A stretch of 64,000 nt of DNA, taken from contig NZ_JALJWR010000001.1 in assembly GCF_024169315.1 (NCBI RefSeq), forward strand, positions 2,377,501 through 2,441,500, given 5' to 3'. Positions 20,595 to 29,418 of the stretch are shown piece after piece. A program made the translations under genes and the position numbers. Origin of the DNA: Pseudomonas migulae (GTDB lineage Bacteria > Pseudomonadota > Gammaproteobacteria > Pseudomonadales > Pseudomonadaceae). Position 1 is the first letter of the stretch. Every line of letters starts with the position of its first letter. Below the pieces are notes generated by a model. It was given only the letters and a program-made list of their open reading frames with translations, searched no databases and was not told where the DNA came from.

Positions 20595-21007
20595 TCGGTC
20601 GGGCCCTTATCGTCACCCTTGGTCTTCGTTGTGGCTCGCAACGTAGCCACTCTATTAAGCTTGCGCTTAGGATTGGCGCCGCGAACGGGCGCTTTGGAAA
20701 CCGGCTTTTGCTGCCCAAGCGGCGGCGTGTAAAGGGTTGTGGCAGCCATGGTCAGCCCCAGGCGCAACCCGAATTTCCTCAAGATGGCGTCGATGGTGCT
20801 GATGGTCGGATTACCCTTGTCCTTTTCGATTTGGTACAGGGCCTTGGTCGACATGTTGCACATGGCAGCAAAGGTTTCCTGATCCAGACCGGTCACCTCA
20901 AGCCGTAGCCGACGGATAGAGGTTCCCAGGGTTTCGGTCCCTATCCCGTGCTGAGTCACGATGTCGTCAATGAGTTCCCTGCGCCCCTCGTTGGTGTTCT
21001 CTTTCAT
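20591..21007 (-). CDS. HipB-like Xre-family HTH protein
   Basis: 138 residues from the ATG at 21007, which overlaps the hipA stop as ATGA; an ATG four codons earlier (21019) is the alternative. Residues 28-83 form an Xre-type helix-turn-helix (LDQETFAAMCNMSTKALYQIEKDKGNPT). The tail is basic and proline-rich. By analogy with HipB it should bind the kinase and repress the operon at the palindromes near 22419-22444. Here it follows the kinase, the reverse of E. coli hipBA. Confidence 0.82.
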   Translation of the reverse strand: MKENTNEGRRELIDDIVTQHGIGTETLGTSIRRLRLEVTGLDQETFAAMCNMSTKALYQIEKDKGNPTISTIDAILRKFGLRLGLTMAATTLYTPPLGQQKPVSKAPVRGANPKRKLNRVATLRATTKTKGDDKGPTE

Positions 21008-22320
21008 TGCAGCCCCCATTCAACCAGGCGCTTATCCAGATTGTTCATTGGAATAGACTGGGCGCGCCTCACTTCCTCTGGAAGATCGACCAGCAGATCC
21101 GGCAAAGCTCTAAATGTCTCAGTTGCTTCGAGCAGACGCTCGAAGAGCACGTCAGGGCCCACCACGTCTTGGAAGTATCCGCAGATCGCTCTCCAGTCAG
21201 GACTTCCCATATGCTCGGGCATCCACTTGGTGACTCGAGTAACGCCTTCCGGATCGAGCACCATCGGTGCAAGGTCGTATATTGGCGCCAGCTCGAATTT
21301 GTCCCGATACCTGAAAATGGCCATGTTGCGCCCATGGTTATCCGAATTCCCCAGGATACGGTTCAGCAGGTCACGGCGCAGGTACTCAAATACCAGTTCC
21401 TCAAGCTCTCCCTCCTGCCCATTCTTACGCCACAGGTGGATCAGGCGGCTGAGCACATCCTCATGATTCATCCTCGAACCGGGCTCGGTGTTCCCACACA
21501 CGGAATAAATCGACTCGACCGGAATCCTCTCCACCACGCCGTTGGCGACTCGCCTATCAAAGCGCGGCATCCACAGACTTGGCTTATCAGCTTCCTCCAG
21601 CACCAGTTCATCTGTTGTTATCGTGTTCAAACCGAGCTGGGATATCGCTTTGTAGTAGTGGTACTCGGCGCGCAGGATGTTTTTGTCGCGCTCGGTGGCT
21701 TGGTTGCGAGCAAACTTCACCAACCAATGGCGACGCGCAAGCTCGTCAGAAAGCATCGCGTCGGCATGAAGCGCTCCATCCTCATCCTCAACCATAATCA
21801 GCTTTGGAGCTTCCCCCTGAGCGCCCGTCGCACCGCCTAACGCAGCGCCAGATTCATAGGCGTATTCGAGGAAGTCATTTGTTCTGTCTACGACTTCTTT
21901 GCGCGCAAACGCCTCCCTGCGAGTCTGATCGATATGCTCGAAAGACTCCTTCACGCGCAAGTGCCCAATGGGGGAAGGCGTGCAGCGACTCAGGAGGAAA
22001 AAGCTCATGTCCATGCCATCAGGCTTTTCCCCACCGAATCGTTTCTGCAACGATTTACGAGCAGCGCCGGCTGGAATGATGTCGTAGACAAATGGGGGAT
22101 AGCCGTTGCTATCGACAGGGTTCCAGCTCAGCGGTAGGTTCACGCTGATGGCGGGTTCGAACGGCGTCTCTAGTTTATCGATGAAATCGACCAGGTAGTG
22201 CTGGTCGTAAGATGCGCTGCATCGCGACTCTTCAATCTTCTGAACGTTCGACACAGAAAGCGTCATTGCATCGTGCCAATGGCCTTCAATGAAAGTCTGG
22301 ATCGTGAATTTTCCTGACAT
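21004..22320 (-). CDS. HipA-family serine/threonine kinase toxin
   Basis: 438 residues. The kinase core is visible: glycine-rich loop GGATGAQG (162-169), WLVKFA lysine (K202), catalytic LLNRILGNSDNHGRN (D327, N332) and metal-binding LAPIYDLAP (D349). HipA kinases phosphorylate a cellular target such as a tRNA synthetase and cause growth arrest until held by HipB; the target here is unknown. It is first in an operon with HTH and Phd-like genes, each overlapping by 4 bases. Confidence 0.9.
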   Translation of the reverse strand: MSGKFTIQTFIEGHWHDAMTLSVSNVQKIEESRCSASYDQHYLVDFIDKLETPFEPAISVNLPLSWNPVDSNGYPPFVYDIIPAGAARKSLQKRFGGEKPDGMDMSFFLLSRCTPSPIGHLRVKESFEHIDQTRREAFARKEVVDRTNDFLEYAYESGAALGGATGAQGEAPKLIMVEDEDGALHADAMLSDELARRHWLVKFARNQATERDKNILRAEYHYYKAISQLGLNTITTDELVLEEADKPSLWMPRFDRRVANGVVERIPVESIYSVCGNTEPGSRMNHEDVLSRLIHLWRKNGQEGELEELVFEYLRRDLLNRILGNSDNHGRNMAIFRYRDKFELAPIYDLAPMVLDPEGVTRVTKWMPEHMGSPDWRAICGYFQDVVGPDVLFERLLEATETFRALPDLLVDLPEEVRRAQSIPMNNLDKRLVEWGLQ

Positions 22321-22418
22321 GGCGCGCCATACAATCGGAACTATGATGCCGCCTACTCTGGCTCACCCCTTAGCTTTCAGCAATATAATTCTGACTATCT
22401 GCGGAATATACCTAAAAC

Positions 22419-22444
22419 CGGTATTTTAATACCGATTATATCGG
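22419..22444. promoter_or_regulatory. Two overlapping palindromes, candidate HipB operator
   Basis: CGGTATT-TT-AATACCG (22419-22434) overlaps CCGAT-TAT-ATCGG (22432-22444); both are perfect. They lie about 100 bases before the hipA ATG in an AT-rich stretch likely to contain the promoter, and match the usual position of a toxin-antitoxin autoregulatory operator. Confidence 0.6.
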
Positions 22445-22578
22445 TCTGGGTGGCTGCGTTGGTTTTGAGAGTCGCGAGCAGGCTCGCGCAGATTTTGCAC
22501 CAAGCCGAAAACAGTCAGTGCAACCAGCCCCGCCTCCCGCTATTAATACCCTTCCCCCCTCAAGGACCCGAGCCCACC

Positions 22579-23568
22579 ATGAAATTCGACCTCGCCTACT
22601 GCCTCAGCCTCGACGACAAGCTGTCGATCTATGACGTGCGCGATCTCAATTTCGACGAAACCATGGAGTTCGATTCCGCCAGGGAACACTTCCAATGCCC
22701 CAATGACGCCTGCCGCTTGGCCTTCGATGCGACGAATGTGTTGACGACCTTCAACGCCAAGAATGTGAATTACGTTCGCACCCCGCACTTCAAGAACACG
22801 CCCAGCACGCGGCATGTGGCGGATTGTCCTTATGTCAGTCTCAAGGCGTCGGCGTCAGGCGTGGACGCGGATGGTGCGGAAACGGATGACAGTCGCGAGG
22901 AGCATTTTCCGTCGGAGTTGTTGCTGACTCGGCGTCAGTATGTGCGTAAGCCGTCGAACCCGGCCGTGGTGACGGATGTGCTGCGGGACGATCCAAAACC
23001 TCTTACAAGGTCCAGCGATACCGAGCACCCAATCCATGAGTCGGCGCCGGACAAGACCAGCATCTTCGCTCACCCAGTGGAGTGTTTTGTCTCAAATTTC
23101 GAGGACAAGGACCTGCTCAAGCGTATGCCGCTGAAGATTGGCGAGCACACGGCGCCTTATGGGTCGTTCTTCAAGAAGATCGAATACCTGACGGACAACA
23201 AGGGGCTGATTTACTGGGGCAAGATCAAGGAGATCAAGGATTACACGCAGAGCTTTCGCATCGATTTCGAGCAGAAGGTCTGGTTCAAGCAGGCGGATGA
23301 GGCGAAGAAGAAGCCTTATTCGGTCAACGTTTACCTGAGCAAGAAGTTGATCGAGAACTACCGCAAGCGCAAAGCGTTTCTGGAGGAGATCAAGCATGCG
23401 ATCGACAGTGAGGCGGAGTTGTTTTGTTTCTTTTATGGCGTGACGCCGGAGTTGAAGCAGGTGCCGAGCAAGAAAAACCCCGAGCAGACGTTCGGGGTGT
23501 TCAGTGCGAATATCGAGAACCTGGATCACTTCATTATTCGTGAGGCGCCGGGGTTGGAGGCGAAGTGA
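22579..23568 (+). CDS. Unrecognised protein with CoiA-like N-terminal cysteine/histidine cluster
   Basis: 329 residues. The N-terminus has C40, C45, then H70, H79 and C83 (FQCPNDAC ... RTPHF ... RHVADCP), a pattern like the zinc-binding front of CoiA-type competence proteins. The rest (200-320) is lysine-rich and mixed, with no nuclease motif recognised. The ATG at 22579 begins MKFDLAYC; the ribosome site is weak. It sits just beyond the hipA promoter and may be part of the island or the first chromosomal gene after it. Function unknown. Confidence 0.65.
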   Translation: MKFDLAYCLSLDDKLSIYDVRDLNFDETMEFDSAREHFQCPNDACRLAFDATNVLTTFNAKNVNYVRTPHFKNTPSTRHVADCPYVSLKASASGVDADGAETDDSREEHFPSELLLTRRQYVRKPSNPAVVTDVLRDDPKPLTRSSDTEHPIHESAPDKTSIFAHPVECFVSNFEDKDLLKRMPLKIGEHTAPYGSFFKKIEYLTDNKGLIYWGKIKEIKDYTQSFRIDFEQKVWFKQADEAKKKPYSVNVYLSKKLIENYRKRKAFLEEIKHAIDSEAELFCFFYGVTPELKQVPSKKNPEQTFGVFSANIENLDHFIIREAPGLEAK

Positions 23569-23574
23569 CGGCGT

Positions 23575-24390
23575 TCAACTCAGGCACATACTGATCATCA
23601 CCAATACCAGCAAACCGATGTAAACCCGCGCATGGATTCGATCCGGAATCCGCCCGATCCATGGCGTGGCCAGTCGAATCCCCACCAACGATCCCATCGT
23701 CAAAACCGCAAACGCCAGCACGTCCACATAACCGACAAACCACGCGCCCAGATCAAACTCGGTGAACCCCGCCATCGCCATGTAAGTCACTGTCCCGGCC
23801 AGCGCCACGGGCAGGCTTAGTGGATTGGCCATGGACGTCGCCTGCGACATGCTCAACCCGCAACGTCGCAACAACGGCACGGTCATGACGCTGCCGCCTA
23901 CGCCGAGGAATGTGGCGATGGCGCCGATTCCTACGCCACCACCCGACACTTCCACCCTCCCCAATCGCCGTGGGATTGCGTTATCGGTGTGCGTAAGAAA
24001 TCCAGGACTGAACAGGCAATCCACAATGGTCACGCCCAGATAGGCAATGAACGCATACCGAATCACCTCGCCACTGACCCACATCGCCGCCACTGCGCCG
24101 ACCACCGCGCCCAATCCGATAAACCCACCCAGCGGCCACAGGTAATGGCGAATCAGATTACCCGCGCGATGGTGTTTTCCAGTGGCGACCAGTGCGTTGA
24201 CGATCATCACGCAGGTCGAAGTGGCGACTGCGATGTGCATCGCCGATTGACCAATTAGGTCGTTGGTACCGTGGCTAGCGATGAGCATGCGGTACAGCAA
24301 TGGCACGACGACGAAGCCGCCGCCGAAACCGAACAGCACGGCGGTGATGCCGGTCATGCAGCCGAAGAGTGTCAGCAAGAGATAGAACAT
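23575..24390 (-). CDS. TauE/SafE-family membrane permease
   Basis: 271 residues with about eight hydrophobic segments and the two-halved TauE/SafE pattern (N-terminal FGFGGGFVVVPLL, central FLGVGGSVMTVPLLRRCG). The family exports sulphite or organosulphur and related anions; the substrate here cannot be read. It converges on the preceding gene with 6 bases between stops and diverges from the AraC regulator at 24503, its probable controller. Confidence 0.9.
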   Translation of the reverse strand: MFYLLLTLFGCMTGITAVLFGFGGGFVVVPLLYRMLIASHGTNDLIGQSAMHIAVATSTCVMIVNALVATGKHHRAGNLIRHYLWPLGGFIGLGAVVGAVAAMWVSGEVIRYAFIAYLGVTIVDCLFSPGFLTHTDNAIPRRLGRVEVSGGGVGIGAIATFLGVGGSVMTVPLLRRCGLSMSQATSMANPLSLPVALAGTVTYMAMAGFTEFDLGAWFVGYVDVLAFAVLTMGSLVGIRLATPWIGRIPDRIHARVYIGLLVLVMISMCLS

Positions 24391-24502
24391 TGCGCGTCGT
24401 CCGTTGATTAGGGTGGTCGACGATAGAGCAGATGCGACTTGGCCTGCTTCAGCAAGTCAGCCAATAATGTTTGCGTTTACGCCAACTGCTGGAAGCCGCT
24501 CG

Positions 24503-25270
24503 ATGCGCAATGTTTCGATTAATTTGCTGGATGACACGCCACGGTCGGTGGTGGCGATCGGTACGGATTATTCCTACGGTCAGGTGTTGCCCCGTCATAC
24601 ACACCGACGGGCGCAGTTGTTGTACGGCGCGACCGGGGTGATGCAGGTCAGCACGCATGACGGCAATTGGGTGGTGCCGCCGCAGCGGGCGGTGTGGATT
24701 CCGCCGGGGGTGGCGCATGAGGTGTTGATGCTGGGGGTGAGCACGCGGAGTTTGTACATCGAACCGGGGGTGGTGGACCTGGGGAGTCAGTGTCAGGTGA
24801 TCAGCGTTTCGCCGTTGATGCGGCATTTGCTGATGGAGGCGGTGGAGGTTCCGCTGGCGTACGACGAGGCCGGGCGCGATGGGGCGTTGATCGATTTGCT
24901 GCTGCATGAACTGGCGCGCAGTGCTCACTTGCCGTTGCACATTCCGCTGCCTGTCGATGCGCGATTGCTCGCGTTGTGCCAGGGCTTTTTACAGCGGCCC
25001 GATGCCCATCAGTCGCCGCAGCAGTGGGCGGATCAGTTGCACATCAGTTTGCGCACGTTCAATCGCCTGTTCCGCCAGCAGACCGACCTGAGTTTCAGCC
25101 AGTGGCGGCAACGCGCCTGTGTGGTGCTGGCGCTCGCAAGGTTGGCGGTGGGTGAGCCGGTGACGCGGATTGCGCTGGATTTTGGTTATGACAGCCCGGC
25201 GGCGTTCTCGACGATGTTTCGCCGTGTGTTGGGTCAGGCGCCGTCCGTCTGGTTGGAGGGTGCGAAATAA
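24503..25270 (+). CDS. AraC-family regulator with cupin domain
   Basis: 255 residues. The N-terminal cupin (about 25-120) has the HTHRRAQLLYG metal/ligand motif, and two AraC helix-turn-helices fill 155-250 (LHISLRTFNRLFRQQTDLSFSQWRQR). The ATG at 24503 (GGAAG upstream) leaves 112 bases to the divergent TauE gene; the longer frame to 24404 would run into that promoter. It probably regulates the permease. Third positions are strikingly G-rich. Confidence 0.88.
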   Translation: MRNVSINLLDDTPRSVVAIGTDYSYGQVLPRHTHRRAQLLYGATGVMQVSTHDGNWVVPPQRAVWIPPGVAHEVLMLGVSTRSLYIEPGVVDLGSQCQVISVSPLMRHLLMEAVEVPLAYDEAGRDGALIDLLLHELARSAHLPLHIPLPVDARLLALCQGFLQRPDAHQSPQQWADQLHISLRTFNRLFRQQTDLSFSQWRQRACVVLALARLAVGEPVTRIALDFGYDSPAAFSTMFRRVLGQAPSVWLEGAK

Positions 25271-25296
25271 AAATGAGTTTGATCCGGAAGCAAAAC

Positions 25297-25316
25297 AACT
25301 GTACAAAAACACAGTA
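25297..25316 (+). promoter_or_regulatory. LexA (SOS) box
   Basis: aaCTGTACAAAAACACAGta: perfect CTGT-N8-ACAG, 36 bases before the ATG of the small HTH gene. It predicts DNA-damage induction. Confidence 0.75.
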
Positions 25317-25352
25317 CATTTTGGATCAGCACTCTTGAGCCCGGAGAACACC

Positions 25353-25670
25353 ATGGCCTCTTATGCGATGAAAATCACCCTGGAACGTATCGCCCTCTTC
25401 CAATTCACCCCTGCACATTGCGCCCAGGCCCGGGCGATGCTGGGTTGGAGTGTTGATGAGTTGTCGCGGGAGTCTGGCGTTTCGGTCGACATGATCGAGC
25501 GATTTGAGGCGAAGCGTGATGTGGCGGATGCTGATCGACTGGCGTTGGCTTATCGGTTTGAGTCGGAAGGGCTGGTGTTCTTCCCGGGGTTTGCGCCAGG
25601 TAGGGGGATGAACATGAAAGGTGCATCGGCGGATGCGGTGGGACGGGCGGAATATGCGATGGCTGATTGA
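25353..25670 (+). CDS. Small Xre-like HTH protein, probably SOS-controlled
   Basis: 105 residues. Residues 18-75 form a helix-turn-helix (AQARAMLGWSVDELSRESGVSVDMIERFEAKRDV), followed by a short strand (GLVFFPGF) and a tail. GGAG lies 7 bases before the ATG. The LexA box in the promoter suggests induction by DNA damage. It could be a transcription factor, or a stray antitoxin/repressor; no partner gene is adjacent. Confidence 0.8.
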   Translation: MASYAMKITLERIALFQFTPAHCAQARAMLGWSVDELSRESGVSVDMIERFEAKRDVADADRLALAYRFESEGLVFFPGFAPGRGMNMKGASADAVGRAEYAMAD

Positions 25671-25719
25671 GGCGTCAGCACGAGCCGCTTGCATCCCAAG
25701 CGGCCCCTGCGTCAGAACG

Positions 25720-26766
25720 TTATGCGTTCTGGATTTCCACCTGATCGCCGACGTTTTCCATCCCCAACCACCAAGCACTCCCCCGCTGCGGATACATCAC
25801 ATTAAACGCCTCACCCATCTGCGGCGTGGTAATCGAAACACTGCGCTCCCAAGCCAAGGCCAGAATCCGGTCAAACGGTTCGAACCAGGCGTGCATCGAC
25901 AGATCGAACGTGCCGTTGTGAATCGGCAGTAACCAGCGGCCTTTCAGGTCGATGTGCGCTTGCAGGGTTTGTTCGGGCTGCATGTGCACATGCGGCCATT
26001 CGACGTTGTACGCACCGGTTTCCATCAGTGTCAGGTCGAACGGGCCGTACTGTTCGCCGATGCGTTTGAAGCCATCGAAATAGCCGCTGTCGCCGCTGAA
26101 GAAGATGCGCGTGTCGGCGTCGATCATCACCCACGAGGCCCACAGCGTGCTGTTGCCATCGAACAGGCCCCGACCGGAAAAGTGTTGCGACGGGGTGGCG
26201 ATGAATTGGATGCCGTCGACTTCGGTGCCTTGCCACCAGTCGAGTTGGCGCACTTTACTGGCGTCGATGCCCCACTTGATCAGGGTGTCGCCGACGCCCA
26301 GTGGGGTGAGGAAGTATTTGGCCTTGTCCGCCAGTTTGAGCACGGCTTGATAATCGAGGTGGTCGTAGTGATCGTGGGACAGGATCACCGCTTCGATCGG
26401 TGGCAATTCTTCGAGGCTGATGGGCGGTTGGTGAAAGCGTTTCGGACCGGCCCATTGCACCGGCGAGGCACGTTCGGCGAAGACCGGGTCGGTGATCCAG
26501 AATTTGTCCCGCAGTTTCAGCAATACGGTGGAGTGGCCGAGACGATAAACGCTGTGGTTGGGCGCGGCGATCAAGGCGTCGTGGGTCAGGCGTTGCACCG
26601 GAACGGCAGTGGTCGGTCGGGTGTTGCGCGGCTTGTGGAAAATAATCTTCCACATGATGCGCAGCATTTTGCGAAAGCCTTCACGTTGCACGGGCACATG
26701 GTTTTTGAAATGCCCTTCGACCTGACGGGAAGCTTCAGGCGCAGAGGCGTTGGTGGAATTGGCCAT
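25720..26766 (-). CDS. Metallo-beta-lactamase-fold hydrolase, UlaG/NAPE-PLD type
   Basis: 348 residues. LSHDHYDHLD supplies the HxHxDH zinc motif; the ATPSQHFSGRGLF histidine, FFSGDSGYFDGF aspartate and LPIHNGTF histidine complete the site. The N-terminal 60 residues resemble NAPE-phospholipase D-like hydrolases, so a phospholipid or lactone substrate is possible. The ATG at 26766 has GGAG upstream. It diverges from a TetR gene with a palindrome between them. Confidence 0.88.
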   Translation of the reverse strand: MANSTNASAPEASRQVEGHFKNHVPVQREGFRKMLRIMWKIIFHKPRNTRPTTAVPVQRLTHDALIAAPNHSVYRLGHSTVLLKLRDKFWITDPVFAERASPVQWAGPKRFHQPPISLEELPPIEAVILSHDHYDHLDYQAVLKLADKAKYFLTPLGVGDTLIKWGIDASKVRQLDWWQGTEVDGIQFIATPSQHFSGRGLFDGNSTLWASWVMIDADTRIFFSGDSGYFDGFKRIGEQYGPFDLTLMETGAYNVEWPHVHMQPEQTLQAHIDLKGRWLLPIHNGTFDLSMHAWFEPFDRILALAWERSVSITTPQMGEAFNVMYPQRGSAWWLGMENVGDQVEIQNA

Positions 26767-26886
26767 GACTGAATGACTCCAGGAAACCGCACGATTCGCA
26801 GTTTCTGCGGTGGGACGATAAATGGCCAAGGCACGCACGCATCAGCCGAACACTCTATTTATGGCTGCGCAGGATTAACGAAACAT

Positions 26887-26902
26887 TACACTGCACAGTG
26901 TA
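26887..26902. promoter_or_regulatory. Candidate TetR operator
   Basis: TACACTG-CA-CAGTGTA, a perfect 7+7 palindrome in the 213-base divergent region between the hydrolase and the TetR gene. Confidence 0.65.
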
Positions 26903-26979
26903 GTTTCTAGGTTGCATCAAAGCTGATCACAAGTAAACTGCTGAGTGTAATTCTTAACTTCTTCTGCCGAAGCGTACTT

Positions 26980-27588
26980 ATGACAGCTCCACAGCGCCTG
27001 ACCGACCGAAAACGCGAAGCGATCATCCAAGCGGCGATTGCCGAATTCCGTGCCAACGGTTTCGACATCACCAGCATGGACAAGATTGCCGCCACCGCTG
27101 GCGTGTCGAAGCGCACGGTGTACAACCACTTCCCGAGCAAGGAAGAGTTGTTCGCCGAAATCCTCAATCAGTTATGGGCGCGGGTGACGGCCGAACAGGA
27201 AACGTCCTACCGCGCTGACCTGCCGCTGCGCGACCAGATGCGCCTGATGCTGATGGCGAAATTGCAGATGTTGGGCGATGACAATTTTCTCGACCTGGCG
27301 CGGGTCGCCATCGCGGCCACCATCCATTCCCCGGAGCGTGCGCAGAACATGGTCGCGCGAATGGGCGAACGCGAAGAAGGCCTGACCGTGTGGATTCGCG
27401 CTGCTCAGGCCGATGGACGTTTGAAGCCGGTCGACCCGGGGTTCGCCGCCCAACAGATACAGGGAATGCTCAAATCCTTTGCCTTCTGGCCGCAGATTTC
27501 CATGGGACTGCCCGGGCTTTCACCCGAGATGCAGGCCACTGTCGTGGACTCTGCGCTGGATATGTTCCTCGCCTGCTATCAGCGCTGA
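26980..27588 (+). CDS. TetR/AcrR-family repressor
   Basis: 202 residues. The N-terminal helix-turn-helix is at about 10-55 (AAIAEFRANGFDITSMDKIAATAGVSKRTVYNHFPSKEELF), and the C-terminal AefR-like ligand domain is at 80-200. Probably controls the divergent metallo-hydrolase and itself through the palindrome at 26887-26902. Confidence 0.92.
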   Translation: MTAPQRLTDRKREAIIQAAIAEFRANGFDITSMDKIAATAGVSKRTVYNHFPSKEELFAEILNQLWARVTAEQETSYRADLPLRDQMRLMLMAKLQMLGDDNFLDLARVAIAATIHSPERAQNMVARMGEREEGLTVWIRAAQADGRLKPVDPGFAAQQIQGMLKSFAFWPQISMGLPGLSPEMQATVVDSALDMFLACYQR

Positions 27589-27712
27589 ATCTAGCTTTCG
27601 CTGCGCCCTGCCGCCGTTAAATGGCTTCGAAGGACACTGATTATTCCCGCTGGAATAAATGACAATGTCCGCCGTTTTACCGATGAACGGTAGCTCTGAA
27701 TAAAGCACAGCA

Positions 27713-28822
27713 ATGTGTTTCAGAATGAATCTGGCGCAGGACATTATGGAAATCCAACGCGGCAAGGGCTTGTCATTTGCCAGACGCATTTACTTGCCCC
27801 GAACCATTGGCCTTGGTGTCGGTTGCATCAGCGTGGCCGTTGCGCTGTCTCCATTGAACATGCCGTTTTGGGTGTGGGCGTTGATGCTGGTCAACGCTTT
27901 TGTCTGGCCCCACGTTGCTTATCAACTGTCGACCCGCGCGAACTTTCCCTACAAGACCGAACGCCGCAACCTGCTTTTCGATTCGCTGTGTGGCGGTTTC
28001 TGGGCGGCGACGGTGCAGCTCAATCCGCTCACCACGGTGACCATCCTGGCGATGATGGCGATGAACAACGTCGCCACGGGCGGCCTGCGGCTGTTCATGC
28101 TCGGCACCTTGACCCAAGCGATGGGCGTGATGATTGCCTGGTTGCTGTTCGGCGCGACGTTCAACCCCACGACCACCCCGATACAGATTTGGGCGTGCCT
28201 GCCGATCCTCACGCTCTACCCGTGGGCGGTGGGCATAGTCTGCTATCGGCTGGCGATCAAACTGTCCGAACACAAACGCGCCTTGAGCGCCCTGAGCCGT
28301 ACCGACAGCCTGACCGGCTTGCTCAACCACGGCGCCTGGAAAGACCTGCTGCAACTGCAGTTCCACCACTGTCGCGAGCATCAACAGCCCGCCGCGACTG
28401 CCTTGATCGACATCGATCACTTCAAACCCATCAACGACACTTACGGGCACATCGTCGGTGACTCGGTGCTGCGTCAGTTGAGTGCCGAACTCAAACGCAA
28501 TCTGCGCGAATGTGATCTGGCTGGGCGTTATGGCGGTGATGAGTTCTGCGTGATCTTGCCCGACATGCCGTTGCATAAGGCACGGGATGTCATGGAACGA
28601 ATTCGTGAAGTGCTGCATGACTACCGGCATCAGGACATTCCCGAATTGCGGGTCAGCCTGAGCATCGGCCTGGCCGCTTATCACCCGTCCTTCACCGATG
28701 CCATTGCCTGGCTCGATGACGCAGACAAAGCCCTCTACACCGCCAAAAACACCGGCCGCAACAAAATCTCTGTCGCCACCCGCGATACCGAGCGCAACAC
28801 CGCCGTCACGCTGGCGATTTAG
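27713..28822 (+). CDS. Diguanylate cyclase with MASE2 sensor
   Basis: 369 residues. The N-terminal membrane part (about 25-180, five or six helices, starting RIYLPRTIGLGVG) is MASE2-like, as in AdrA. The GGDEF domain runs 195-350: active site RYGGDEF with GGDEF at 274-278 and an intact inhibitory RxxD (RECD, 265-268) five residues before. It makes c-di-GMP with product inhibition. The ATG at 27713 is used; ATGs at 27728 and 27746 are possible, the last with AGGA close by. It has no operon partner. Confidence 0.92.
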   Translation: MCFRMNLAQDIMEIQRGKGLSFARRIYLPRTIGLGVGCISVAVALSPLNMPFWVWALMLVNAFVWPHVAYQLSTRANFPYKTERRNLLFDSLCGGFWAATVQLNPLTTVTILAMMAMNNVATGGLRLFMLGTLTQAMGVMIAWLLFGATFNPTTTPIQIWACLPILTLYPWAVGIVCYRLAIKLSEHKRALSALSRTDSLTGLLNHGAWKDLLQLQFHHCREHQQPAATALIDIDHFKPINDTYGHIVGDSVLRQLSAELKRNLRECDLAGRYGGDEFCVILPDMPLHKARDVMERIREVLHDYRHQDIPELRVSLSIGLAAYHPSFTDAIAWLDDADKALYTAKNTGRNKISVATRDTERNTAVTLAI

Positions 28823-28893
28823 CCAAAGCTGCACGGCTCGCCGGGCGGTGGCGCTATAGTGGGCCTCAGTCCCAGCGCCCTGCAGAGAGCATC

Positions 28894-29412
28894 ATGACCA
28901 CCGAAACCAAAACCACTGCGCCCGTCGATCACTTACGCTTTCACCGTCCTCACGCTCACCTGGCGCCGACCTTCGGCACGGACAAGTTCGCCCTGCGCGC
29001 CGAGGCCTTTGCGCGGTTCTTCGGCACGCCGACCTTTCTGGGTGCGCAGACGCTGATCGTGGTGTTGTGGGTGTGCCTCAATGTGTTCGGCGTGGCTCAC
29101 TTCGACCTCTATCCGTTTATCCTGCTCAACCTCGCGTTCAGCCTGCAATCGGCCTATGCCGCGCCGCTGATTCTGCTGGCCCAGACCCGGCAAGCCGCGC
29201 GCGACAAGGCGCAATCCGAAGCCGATGCTCAGCACCGTGAGGCGCTGGCGGTGGCCAACAGTGAACGTCAGGCCCAAGCGGCGCAGAACTCCGCGCAATT
29301 GCTCGAATTGCTCGAGCAAAACACCCGCCTCACCGAGATGACCAAGACCCTCACTGAACGCATCGAAATCCTGACGTCGGAAATGCACCAGCATTTCGTG
29401 CGCAAGGTCTGA
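28894..29412 (+). CDS. DUF1003 membrane protein
   Basis: 172 residues. Two close transmembrane helices (about 50-68 and 76-95; LNVFGVAHFDLYPFILLNLAFS between them is the DUF1003 core) are followed by a long coiled coil (105-165). Function unknown; inner-membrane location inferred. It converges with the LysR gene, stops 6 bases apart. Confidence 0.88.
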   Translation: MTTETKTTAPVDHLRFHRPHAHLAPTFGTDKFALRAEAFARFFGTPTFLGAQTLIVVLWVCLNVFGVAHFDLYPFILLNLAFSLQSAYAAPLILLAQTRQAARDKAQSEADAQHREALAVANSERQAQAAQNSAQLLELLEQNTRLTEMTKTLTERIEILTSEMHQHFVRKV

Positions 29413-29418
29413 CACGGT

